A stretch of 64,000 nt of DNA from Moringa oleifera (lineage: Eukaryota; Streptophyta; Magnoliopsida; Brassicales; Moringaceae): contig JAJFZO010000446.1 in assembly GCA_021397835.1 (NCBI GenBank), forward strand, positions 1,736,001 through 1,800,000. Reading direction: 5' to 3'. Under the pieces are notes generated by a model, which was not told the origin of the DNA, did not search any database, and saw nothing but the letters and a program-made list of their open reading frames with translations. The translations under genes and the position numbers were made by a program. Below are positions 32,770 through 46,000 of this stretch, in pieces. How positions within the stretch are numbered: position 1 is the first letter of the stretch; every line of letters starts with the position of its first letter.

Positions 32770-35700
32770 CATTACAACATAAAAGGGTTTTGGTGACAAT
32801 TGTTTTGAGTTTTAGTGGCAATTACAATTGCCACTATGGTCTTCACTAGCAATTAGTCAAAAATTGGCGTAGTCAAGGTCGAGAAAACCTTATGGCGATA
32901 ATTATCCTAATTGCCAGTAAAGATATAGAATAATTGCCACTAAAAATCTATACTATTATTGGCAATCATTAGCAACAATTGACAAATGCTGCTAAAAGTA
33001 TATTAACATTTTTTACAATTATAAATTTTTGCTAAAAATAAATTGATATTTGTGTTGTTTATGACAATTATTAATTATCGCTAAACATCTAGTTATTTAA
33101 TGGCAATTATTAAAGCCAATAATAATTGTCACTAAAAACGAATTGACTTTTATTTTGTTTACAACAATTACCAATTGTCGTTAAATATTTATATATGTAA
33201 TGAAAATTAACAATTATTGCTAAATGTCTATATATTTAGAGGCAACTATCAAGTAATTAACAATTGCTATTAAAAGCAAGTTAACCTTTATTTTTTTATG
33301 ATAATTAACAATTAAATTTTTTACCATTAATCTTATTTTAATTATCATCATAAACCAAATTATAAATTTGTTAAGACGATTAACATTTGACACAAAAAAG
33401 ATTATAAATAGTTTAAGGTATAACAACAAAACAAGGAACCCCTGAAAATGGTTCAAAGCAGTAGTCTAAGGAATTGTAAGTTTTGTTAAGATGCATGGGC
33501 TTTCTAGCAAAGTCTTACATATCTATCTATTTTGATGGGGTTCTAGGCATGTAGATTTTGATGTGTACACATATACAAACAAACTTCTTATGTTTTTAAA
33601 CAAATATTTTTCTTCTTACACAGATGATCATCTCGCTAATTTAGATTAGAAATATTTATTCCTAAAATGTTCTTGAACCAAGTAGCCTTTAAAGGCACGA
33701 AAGAGATGATGCTTATCTTCATTGATGATCTCTTTGTTTTCTTCTTTGTCGATATTAAAAGAAAATGATGATTAATGAAGTGTCCTAAGATTTGGTTGTA
33801 AGTGAGGGTTTCATTTTCACAATTTGTTCTCCATCAACTCCCATTTTCTAGGCATATCGTCCTGCTTCCAAGAATATTTGATTGCATCCTTCATGTACTC
33901 CTTCCCTTCCCTCACAATCATTTGCTTCCTAATTTTTTTTTTAGGTAACCCATTAAGATATTCTTACCTTTCAACACTACAGCAAGTTGTAGTAAATCCT
34001 ACTAGAATTCACTCAGCTTGGTATTTTCATTTGTCTTTCCATTCTAGATCTCCACCAATGTTGGAAGTTGCTCTGTTCACATAAAGAACATTAAACTATC
34101 GAAGAAAAATCATACCAAGAAGTCACTGGCAACAAACTCTTTCTCTCAATATGAAGAGAAGGATGAAGAATTGGGTTGAGTGAGTGACCTAGGTATTCAG
34201 TTCTGCGTTCCTTTTTTTATTGAACTATGCTTTCAAAGGATCTACTGAAATTAATGAGTGCTCGTACTCTGATGTTGAGGAAAGTGATCCATTTAGGCCA
34301 TAGACAACTACATCATCATTATACAACATTGACACTTTGATATCATTTTAAAGTAATTAAGAAGAAAAAGAAAGCAATGAAATCCTAAATGTATCCATCA
34401 TCCTAATTTTATAGTTAATAGATTCTTTTCGTGTCCTTTTTGGCAACCACTTTTCAAGTGGTTCCTTAAGCATCAAGTTAATAATACCTTTAGATAGATT
34501 CTTCAACTTCTATTGAAAAGATCAGATCTCTTAACATCCTAACTAGTTTTTTAATTCTCTCACATCATGAAGCCTTATTGGTTAAGAAAAAGAAGAAAAA
34601 AGACATTATTCCTCTTACCTATGAGATTTGTTAGTTTGTTTTTCCATCAAATATGATTTCATAACTGTTTTTTTCAAATAGAAGAATAAGACAGAAGTTG
34701 GTTGTCTTCTTTTTCATGCCATCAATGTTTGAATCCAAACTCATTCCAAAAACAAAGTGAAATGACAAATATGACTAAGGGTTCTTCATGAAGTAGAGAT
34801 ATTTTAGTAGATTTCATATGTTCTTTGTAGAAATTCAATATTACTAACTGGGAGACAAAGAGATTGAGTGGATTATTAAACCAAAGCTGGAGGACTAGAA
34901 AAGGCAGAATAGAATAAGCAATAATCCGTTCAATAGCAAGACCTACCTGAAGTTAAAAAACTAGTTGCAGGGGACACTAAGTTAATCAGAAATGGTGGGA
35001 GAAAGTGCTAGAGGAGGAAGTATCAAACAAAATAGTGTAGTGGTGAAGTCATAAACTATTGCAGGAAAAATAGTGTTAATAGAAGAAATATTTGAAAACC
35101 ATGTTAAACATAAATGTTGGCTTTTATTAAAGCAAGATACTTGCACATGGTTTAGAATCTAAAACAATTTAAAACAAGTAATAATAGAATCCGTAGCATA
35201 TGAGCATAAAACATTTATTATTACTTTTTTGTGATCACATACCTATCTTGGGATAAAAGTTAAACTAGTAGCTTTACTCTGGACAAAGCTAAACAACAAG
35301 GAAAATGACCTAGAAAAATATACCTAGTAAACTCCCATCATTAAGTGGTTTAGGAAACATTGACATAGGGAAGTTCAGTATTAGTGTTAGGGGCAGATCA
35401 TGCCTTGGGTAACATCCACAAGATCAAAGAAGTAAATCCTGAAATGTGGAAAGAGAAGCAGATCAACTTGTGAAAGCTACCCAATCCATTGCAATTGAAA
35501 CCATGGTCCTTGTATAAGATTCCTGCCAATTCTACCTTAAACTTGTGTATGCAAACTTCCTAGTTTTGAAGGGATGTTACTGTCAAATTAAGTAAACCCA
35601 AAATCTTCTTGACAAGCTTACTATTAACATTACCAAGGTACTTGAAACCATTGGTCTTCAGATCATCTAGTAGATCAACTATACCTTATGTATTGTCTAT

Positions 35701-38700
35701 AGTTACTTGTGTACTCTTGCAGCTCACACTAACTAGGTCATTAAATAAACTATCACATACTATGTTAAGTGTGAAATATCAGTGGAACCTTCAAATTTAA
35801 GTTTTCCAAAAGTAAAATACATGCTTTTCTAACATGAAGTTATAGAATGCTTTATAAAATCCTCTTAATTGTACAAAAACATCATTCGCATGCATCAGTA
35901 TGTGTGGTAAGATGTGACAAAAATATGTAATCTACTATTGTAGGTTTGACTAAAGATATAAATAAAAGCAAAACTAGACATGACACTATTATGTTGATGC
36001 CAAGATTTAAACTTAGCATGAGCATAATGCTAATGAGCATTTGATAACTTGGCCTAAAAAGATAACTAAGATAAAGAAGTTGAACTTTATAGTTTTATGC
36101 ATAAAGCATACTAAAATAATTTGATTCTTCAATTAGTCTAAAGTAATTTTGTGTAAAATGCATAAATCAAGAATCTTTAATCATACTACAATTCTCAGAA
36201 AGCATAAACTAGTGAGAAATGATCAAAATTGTTGTGATAATACAAACTAACACGTAGTTTATCTGTATTCAGTTGAATCTACAACAAAGCATAAACTTGT
36301 AAAAATCACATTGGGTAGGATAGCTCATCATAAGTTTTAATGTTTTTAATGTATCAACATAATCAAACCCCATAAGTCTACTTGCAAATTAAAGAGGAGC
36401 AAATTTAAGCTATGGTGACCATTTTAAATTGCAATAAGTCTTAGAAGTTTTCTTGTACATGTGGTGACCATTTTAACTTGTATATGTAGCTTTGAGACTA
36501 ACATATACAAGTTTTCTTTTACTATGTTGCTTTTTTACTTGTTAATGGCTATTGGTCTCCTTTACTTTTAAATTCTCTTCTTATAGAGTCTATGACAAGC
36601 AGTTACAATATTGATCTGCCTTCTTAAGAAAAAGCCACCATTGAGATGTTCAATGGCTATCTCTCTCACAGGCTTATTTGCATTTTCTCTGACCTAACTT
36701 TCATTTTGATGGCATTTTGATTTGGATAGAACAGAAAAAGGCATCTTCTCTAATGTATGATTTCGTATATTCAAACAAATCTTGCATTGATTTTAGAATT
36801 CAAAGAAAGAATATAGATTAGCTTGGTTGCCTTCAACAGATCATGCAGAATCTTTTTAACCCTACATGAAATATAATAATAAGGGCTCTGAAAGGAAAAA
36901 CAATTACAGCTTGCCTGACCATAATTTAAAACTCCTATAGAAGGGCTTAACTCAATGTTTCTGCAACAAGTTATCCTTGTTCAAAGCATTGATCTTTAGT
37001 ATATACTTCATGATGTACATGTAATCAGTCGACTAGACACTGAAACCAAGATTATCCTATTTTAGATCAGGATATTTATCATCACAATAGCCATTAGTAA
37101 GAAAGACATTAAAGGGCAATTTCAATATGATAACATACTATCAAGCTGTAAGGGACAATATTGTAATGCATTAAACTATCTATTGAAGGATTATTCTTGT
37201 ACTCTCTATATAGAAGATGCAGCTTGAGATGCATAAAGATGAGCTATTCCAAGCTATAAAGTGCAAAAAATAGATCAGTTTCTTTTTTGATCTTGACTTT
37301 CTTTCTTTGTACTTTCTTTACGGTTTCTTATTTCTCGATTATCAAATAAAAGTTTAGCTTAATAGTATTTCTTGATTATAAAAGATAGCAAACTCAATTT
37401 TGATATCATGATTATCATAAAATAACATAAGTACTTCCTATACTTCAAACTGATTAATATAAAGGATGGAATTTAAAATAATACATAAAAAATTAGAGGA
37501 AAAAAATCCTTCTTTTTTATGTATATTAAGTTATGAACATGATGAGTACCACTCAACATATCTTGTAAAATTAATATTACATAATATATTTATATAAACA
37601 TGGCTGGACACTCATTTATTTCCAATTTTTACTAAAGCTAGAATTCTTCAACTGAAACATACATTGAATATTCATATTCATAGACATATAATGCATCTGC
37701 ATATAAGCACATGTTCAAAGTTGGAATACAAAAGTTTCAGTTAAATTACCATGAAAAACAAACATAAAATGCTAAGTTTTCATCAACACTGAGCTTTTCA
37801 ACTTCTTAACTCCCAACAAGAATTAAATTTCCCTCAAAATGCTAGAAATGAAAAGAAATTGAAATTTTAAGATTCAGAACACAGACTAATGGAAGTAAAA
37901 AAGAAGTAAAGATCTCTACTTGACTTCTTTGACTATTTTACTCGCCAAATTTAAGTCTTTTAAATTTTCAAAAACTCATGAATATGAAATATACAAGTGA
38001 GATAGTGCAAGAAAAACTAATTTGAGTGAACCTTGATCCAATAATATAGAAGTTAAATTACTGTTTCGTAGCCTACAGTTGATGACTCTACAGCTATGAT
38101 AAGAGTATGAAGATTAGCTACTCCAAGCACCAAATCATGTCACCTTTAAAAATCATGAACTCATAAGCTACCGTAATCCATTAGATGAAAGTGTCACTAG
38201 AGGGTTAGAGACTAAATTTTTACCAATTCAATGACTTTTAATTCATTTCTAATGAGCACATCAATATTGGAGGCCTCAAAATTATCTTAAAATTTAATAA
38301 TTGTAAAACTGGGTTAGAATTATAAGTTCATGGCCCAAAATGCAACGACTTATGTAGCTTTAATGAATTATAAATTCACAAACCTTTGTAGCAAGTTTTA
38401 GCCTTTCATTAGCTTACTTTATCAAACCTAAAAAGTCTTTTATTTTGTCAAGAACTATAGTAATTTCAAAGCATTCAACATTATTAGTTAGTAGATAAAC
38501 ATTAGTTTGTAATGTTATTTATTTATTTTTGTTGGATACATGTTAGAAACTCTAACTCTATTAGAGAGGACTACAATGTATTCTTATACATATGCTTGGT
38601 ATAGATTTCAGAGTTTGCACTACATCACTAATTAGTCAATGTTTTAATCTATGCCTATAATGTTCGAACTAAATTTTCAAATAGAAGCATCATGTTTCAT

Positions 38701-40656
38701 TTGACATAAAATAAGATTTGTCCATGTTGACTACCCAAGCTAAGATTATTCATTAACAACTCCCAATTGTGAGCAATGTTTATGGAGAAGCTCAGCTTTA
38801 ATCTCATTTATTTGTGTAGCCTTAGTTCACAAAATTGATTATGTACATTTTTCAAGAAATTTAAATTAGCTAAAGGATCTTTTTGGCCTTCATACCAATT
38901 TGAGGTTTGTACATATCCTTTAACTTCTTTGGCTTCTTTTATGAATCTTTGATTAGCTTCTACCTCTCTTCATCCATTTATTTGGATTAAATAAGCTGTT
39001 TACCAATAACAATAGCAAGAGTAAATAATAATAAGACAACAAATAGAGGATTGTCCAAGGAAGAAAGAAAGACTTATGCTTGGTGCTATCGAAAGTACCT
39101 TCTATTTAGATGTTTCTCTTTTATTAGTGCCACATCAATGAGTGTACTAACGTCAAACTGATATTAGGTGAAATTGAACCAAATTATGCTCATAACCATT
39201 GCTAATTAGCACCTAAGCTGAATTACTGAGTCCAACACCCGATTTAACCCTAAATCCAATTATTCTTTAATAATGGACACTAAGCTTCTCTAAGATGTTG
39301 CATCTTTACAATCATGATTATGGTGGCAATATTGACAAAACAATTGGGGGGGTTGCACCAGCAAAACTTACTCCCAAGCCCTTACCTCAATGCTTATGTG
39401 CATCATCATTCACTTATGCTACCTTTGCGATCTTCGTTTTATGGCTTCTTCTTCCTCTGCCTTCACTTCAAATTTTTCTTTCCTAGTTTTTTTCTGATTA
39501 TAAAATGCCTCTTTCTTTCAATTTTTCCTTTTCTTAATTTATTTACTTTTTCATCTATTTTTTTTTTTGTTAGTTAAACTTGTAATTTGTGTAACAATAG
39601 CTTACACTGTAAAAGTAAGGTTGATTCGTGGTGTCATAATGTGTGAAGTGGTTTTCCTTACACCTTACATATACATTTTTCTTCTATGAGCTCAATTTTT
39701 ATGATTGACATTCTTTTTATCAAAATTTTTGAGCTTCTTCAAAAAAAAAAAGGAGAAGAAAAAAATTTAAAAAGCCTTCGTTTGGTGGATGTTTAATAAG
39801 AGATTAGTTTGTCATTGTTATTTATATGCATTAATATAATCTTAATAGGGTTTTTTATAGGATATTTATTACAATCTGTGTTACTATAAACCATTAATGT
39901 TGAAATGTTATCATAGATTTTCATATTTTAATATATTTTCCTCCTTCATATCATTATTTTTAAAAAAAATATTCATTCAAATAATAAATAAAATAATAAA
40001 AAATCTAATAAAATTTAATTTTAATAAAAAAATTATAAACCAAAAAGAAAAAGCATTCTACTTTTAACATACAAATTTAAGCTTCAAAAAGAGGATCTTA
40101 AAATTGTCAAAATACATGTTACCATAAAGAAGATTATTTTAAAATCAAATTTAATAGTTTTTTTAATTTTGAAAATTATAATATGGATAAAATAAATTGA
40201 AAAGTTATTTTTTATATTTTGCACCCCAATAATAAAAATAATTTTTAATAATATAATAATTTTTTAATTTTAATTTTAATTTATTTGTTTAAATTATTAT
40301 AAATTTAACTTATTTGAATATATATTTAATTTTAAGTAAGTTTGATTTAACAAAATATTATTTTCATTATACTTGAATTATTATTTATTTAATTTCATAT
40401 AAATTTTGAAATTTAAAATTCAAAATCTTAAAAATTAGAAATTAAAAATTAATTTTAAAGCCAATTCTAATTAACAGTATCTAAAAATATATGTTTAATG
40501 GCTAATGTTCACAATTGCCACCATACATTTATTAATAACAACTAATAAATAAAAGTCACTAAAAATGTGGCAACAAAACATTTCATAATATATATAATAA
40601 CAATTATGATAATTGCCATAAATTAATTACTCCTAAAAATTTGTTTAGTTGTAGTG
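32770..40656. mobile_element. CACTA-5: CACTA-like element inserted in CSLC pseudogene A, target duplication TAA
   Basis: The left end CATTACAACATAAAAG (one change from CACTA) pairs with the right end ending TTTAGTTGTAGTG at 40656. TAA flanks both sides (32767-32769, 40657-40659). The undisturbed counterpart in CSLC pseudogene B reads GCCATTAAAGCC near 55220-55235, exactly the predicted empty site. Subterminal repeats with AATTGCCACTA and GGCAATTATTA cores fill 32790-33260 and 40500-40640. The 7-kb interior has no recognisable transposase. Short open pieces (33824-34084; SYSDVEESDPFRP near 34265) are unassigned and may be captured DNA. Confidence 0.85.
33470..40480. other. Interior of CACTA-5, no recognised gene
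   Basis: Scattered short open frames on both strands lack family motifs. A T-rich plus-strand stretch at 39400-39580 gives hydrophobic open frames that are a composition effect. No inverted termini of nested elements were found. Confidence 0.4.
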
Positions 40657-40925
40657 TAAAGCCCATTAAAGAAGATAGATGACCTTTGAGGTTCTATAGG
40701 AGTAAACTTGACAAAGTTTATAGAATGATGATTGCTTTATCTCACCTTAACATGCTCTCTCTTCTGTGCCCTTTGAAACTAACACTTAGAAATGGCTATG
40801 GTTGCTTTGATCCTCCTTCCTGTAACATCTATCATGCCTCCTATGAACAGATAGACTTGCTTCATCATTAAGGGAAAACAACAATTTATCTCGTTCCTTT
40901 TAAGTGGATTAATATAACAATTTAT
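40657..40925 (+). pseudogene. CSLC: 3' remainder of CSLC pseudogene A
   Basis: It aligns with the reverse complement of 55235-54960 in copy B (GGAGTAAACTTGACAAAGTT; CTCACCTTAACATGCTCTCT; GGTTGCTTTGATCC). It is the part cut off from the rest of copy A by CACTA-5, probably the gene's 3' untranslated or downstream sequence. Confidence 0.8.
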
Positions 40926-40927
40926 AT

Positions 40928-43020
40928 TCAGGCTGTTATACTATATACGGTAAGATTATTTAATTAAGTTATAACCTAATAACAATCGAAAGACATAAGA
41001 ACTAACTCTTTCTTTAAAATCTATAATTTCTCCTAATTATCACATTATGATGATATTTTGCTACAATTAACCAGATTTCCTTGGAATTATAAAGATTGAT
41101 GAAAAATTGATGATTATATAAAATTAATTTTTACATTGAAGCAAAATAAAATATAATTATCACAATAATCATTAATTCGTAATAACAACCTTAAGATATT
41201 GACCATATAATATATCAATGATATGATTAGACCAACATAGTCCTATTTACAATTGACTAGTAGGTCAGATGTTATTGCTATAGTTAATTAGCCAAGTAAC
41301 TAAGAATCACTTGTACATATGTCTAATGCAAAATAAAATTAATATAAAATCTTTAGCCTTATCCCAAGTTAATGTCCCTAGCGTAGTCAAATCGAACCAA
41401 GGACAAATTATTAAGGTTACCATATTGGATAGGTCCAATAAATAAAATATGCAACGTTAAATCTATTTAATTGGTCCTATAAACATTTTAGATCAACTCA
41501 TTATTATTGGTTGACACCCTTATTTGTACCTTATGATCATCAACTCTAATTAAGGTGTGCAACTCGAGGTCATATTTGCACCACATGCTTTCAAAAATTT
41601 CAAGCTACAATTTAAACATATGTCACATATTATCCTACTTACAAGATATATATGCACAACTAAGTGTTATCAATAAGTTAGTTAACTACTATGAAACTAG
41701 TATGAAATTGTTAATTTCTATTATGGCAATTGTGTGACCCTGCATATAATTTAAATCATAAATAAACTTAGGATGGTCATAGATTTGTGTGGAGGATGGT
41801 TGTCAAAACTTACTCGACCTATATGAACTTCACAATCGAAACCTTATCTTAATCATATCAAAGTTATATTTGTGTTAGCTACTTTTAAGTGTTCAAACAT
41901 CAAAATTTGATTCTATCTACACGACATTCATATTTGTACACATCGATTCTGTGTAAAAAGGGTTTTGTAGGAGCTAAATCCATATTATTGAAATGGAAAC
42001 ATCGGTAAGAAAGGTCCTAAAAGTTGACACAAGCTCTAATCAGGGGTTCCTCTACTTGAATGTGAAAAAAATAACATTAACAATATAATTTATATATCAT
42101 CCATATTAACTTAGGGACCAATAATGTATCTTTTTGTTTTAAAATAATTAATTAGTTGAATGACAATGCATGGATGCTAGGTATCCTTTAAATTTTTACT
42201 GATTTTGATGAGCTCAACATGAAGCATTAATGTACAACTAAGTGTTATGCCTTAAATTTCTCATGATGCTCGAGGTCTCCTATTGATATGTTCATTAATA
42301 CCAACACCTAATCACCAATTATTTACCTGGCAACCATGAAGTTTTCTCAAATGTAGGTATGTCGCACCACTTGCATCATTCGAAGCAAAGGCAGACATGA
42401 GAAACTGATTAATTAAGCTATTTTTCAAATTATATTGATAGAGACTTCAAAAAGGTTAGATTATCTTGTAAATCAGTTTGGCAATAGTATAAAGTCCTTA
42501 TCCAATTTCACCTTAAGGAATCCCATAATCAAAATGGATTCCACATGGCTTACTTTTTGAATGGTATCAAAGCATTAAAAGTAATATTTTGTTACTATTA
42601 CGACCTGATCATGACTTATTAACTTAGGCTTAGTTTATTACGTTAGTAATCCATGATATGTTCTTCTAGTGGGCCATGATTATTGTCCTTCAGGTTAACG
42701 AGATACCTCTTAATTTTTGGACATACCCAAAAATTTTCAATTTTTTTAATTTTAAGAAGACATTTTATATATAAAAGATAACTTATTATCATGATTAATT
42801 AATCATTTCTAATGTTGGTTGAATTATCAAAACTCTTGACCTTTACTTTCATTAGTTGAAATTTTTTTTAGCAATACTTGTTGAATAATTGGGAGTTATA
42901 AATAACTAGACCATGTGTAGAATATGATTTTTAAATAAGATTATGTATTAACCTCAAAATTCAAGGACCATGGATGTTATGAAATATAATTAAGTATGAT
43001 TACATAGATAATTGTAACCA
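40928..43020. repeat. Direct segmental duplicate, copy 1 (other copy 52130-54140)
   Basis: It follows 52130-54140 in the same orientation, for example GATTATTTAATTAAGTTATAACC, ATTGACCATATAATA-ATCAAT and ACCTTATGATCATCAACTC. Copy 2 lacks about 160 bases corresponding to 42805-42960. Non-coding. Confidence 0.85.
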
Positions 43021-46000
43021 AGCTTAATAGTTAACAATTAAGATACTTCTTGAGTCATATGGTCGTTAACATCAAATATTATCATGATCTTCTACCAATA
43101 GTTTAATTTTCCAAAGTTTAGGTAGTTATTGTGATTCATCCGATTTTACGCATTAATAAACTAACATTTTCTATGTCATTCATTCGATTTTCATCTTGTT
43201 GATTACTATTGGTACATGGTGCTATAGTTATGTTACATGGTTATATCAATTTCAAAAATAGTTTCTTTGAATAGTGTTTAATATATGAGAACTCAGTTGA
43301 TTGAATTACAAAAAGTGTTAAAGAATTATTTACCTGTCTACATTTATTTTCTACGATGGAAGCACAATAAGGACTTATTTATTTACACATCCAATGATTT
43401 TTTTTTCTATCAAATGAAAGCAACATAATAGGTCATCTAATAAATATGGAAATATATGATAAAGATAAGCATCCAAGTCAGATTGGTGAAAACAAACTAA
43501 GTATTTGGTTTAGTCATCTTATTTATCTCGTGGGTTTGTAACCTAATTTGTCTTGATAATATGTTAAGAATAAGATTATGTCTAATGGGTTAATTTCTAT
43601 TATTATAAATGGTGGCTTTAGAATCTAACGGAATTATTGTTACTTAAGGCATAACAAGTCCAATGTTAGCTTCATGGTATTGGACTAGTTGACTTTAAAT
43701 CATGAAAGATAACAATAACTTCTTTGTCCTAATTTATTAACTAGTCTCTAATAGTCTATAATTATGGTGTCAAATCTCTTTTTTTAAAGTCAATTTACTT
43801 TATGTCATTCCACCCCTAATCAAGAGTGAAATGATGTAGACACCCTAAACCCACCATAGGTATTCAAGTCAAAATGCTTTCAAAAATATATATGGGCCCA
43901 GTAATCTTATTACTAGTCATTCTTTTATGGATCATAAAAATGTTTTTGTTAATTTTTTCCCTAGCCCAATTGTAATAGATATTTTAAGAAATTAAACGAC
44001 AATGTCCCACATTTTGAACATAATAATTTGGGTATTCTATAATTGTACTTCATTAGGCGATGGGCCATTATCTTGATTAATTAACTTTTGATCAAGGTTG
44101 TAAGATTTAAAACAAAAATGAATAAAGATTATAAATAAAGTCAATGATTAATTTCCTTCTAATGTTTAGATATGTTCAAAAAGTCCACACCTACTAAAGA
44201 GACATCCGATTTTTAAAACTCATCAATTATAGCCCATTTTATAATTGACTAGCCTTGTTGAATTATATATAAAGACCTTTTATTATTTTGCATCATCCAT
44301 GCAAAATTTGAAGTTAGCAATAGTGTGTTTCAATAAGATCTAATTAAGAATGCTTAATTTTTATAAAACAAAGTATTGTTGGCATCCCAAATAATTAATG
44401 GCCAACCTAAAATTTTGGGTTTGGGTATAAAACCTCATAACTATATAACAAATTAATACCTTGACTTGTATGAGGCTAAGGCATAACTCATTGTAAAATT
44501 AACTATTAATATGAACATCCTAAATTTGACAGTTAGTGATATTTGGTCCTAACTTAATTGATTCGTGAGGTAAAATGGCTCATTAAAAATTCATTATTAG
44601 GAAAATATAACTAATGTTGTATTTAAAAATATATTAATAAATAAGAGTCACTTTATTAACAACAATTCATAAGTATCGTTTGCACTGCCCACAATATCAT
44701 TGAATCATGTTTAGCACAGTCATGACTAGATTAAACTTGGAATATAGATTAACATAAAAACCAATTCTGCTACTTGACAAAAATAATAGTTGGTTTAGTG
44801 AATCCGATAGGAACTTAAAATGTGAATAATGAACATTAGAATAAATATAAGTATTAACATATATACTCATATATATTTACATAAAACGAGTGAGACAGAG
44901 CAAACTAGACATTAATTGATTAGCATCATTAAGTAAACTTAATGCATACTATAAAATCTTTAAATGTTTATTACCTTAATGAGGCACGTATGTGGTATAA
45001 ATCACATGTATTCAATATAGTTAGTTACTAACTTGTTACCAATATAAAATTTCATCTTAAGTCTAGATCAATAGTTAATTGGGCAAGAAAAGTTGAGATT
45101 TGTCATTCGTTGTAGGACACATGTGTTTTAATTTCTATTGATTAGATATCCCAAAGATTCCTTCAAAAAGTTCAATTCTACTAAGTCAGTCATCCTTGAC
45201 TTGGGTTTATTTGGGTAAGCCTATGATCCACATAATCAATTGGTCTAGCTTAGGAATGTTCATGGAAATCTACAATGAATCGAAAAATCTACAAATGCAT
45301 CAAACTAGTAAAATTTGTATGGTTATGGAGACGAACTACATCCAGTACATTAGAAAATGCCAAAGCTAGTTAATTGACCTTAATGAATGTGACATTATGT
45401 ATATAGGTTAAGTTTATCATAAGAATAAAGCTAGTGAGTTACTTAATAATTTTTTTCTAAAGGCCTTGCAATTACCATATATTAAGGTCAATTAAACCCA
45501 AGGTATAATTGACCTAATTTTCATTAATTAATTAACATACAATGTGAATAAGAATAAAGATTCTAGGTTGTTATGCCTTTTTAGGATAAATTGTTTAAGG
45601 GATATTTTTAACTTATTAAGCAAAGGTTAAAAATTGAGCTAAATACAGTCCTTAGTTAGACATCAATGATATAGTTAATGTGCGTGATTTTAGCTTAAAC
45701 TTAATATTATGTGAATATTAAGTTTGTGGTTAATTTTGAATAAAAATGGTCAATATCTATTAGTGTAATAGGCTATAACAAAATTTTTAATTTTAAAAAC
45801 ATTTTGTCAATCTTCATGTATATATATATATATATTATCTATCTCATCCAAAGCTATTTTATGCCAATTTATCATCGAGTTACATCTGTTTATTTTTTAT
45901 ATTAAATAGGCATTGTTAATCATATATAGTGTTTAATAATCAAATGAGAAAATCATGATTGTAATCACGACCAAAATCTTTTTTTTTTTCCAAGGGTATT

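Noticed and set aside
33824..34084. Gene inside CACTA-5
   Set aside because: An 86-codon frame without recognisable domain or splice context; kept only as a possible captured piece.
39295..39577. Hydrophobic open frames in CACTA-5
   Set aside because: T-rich composition gives Phe/Leu-rich translations in overlapping frames; no start context or homologue recognised.
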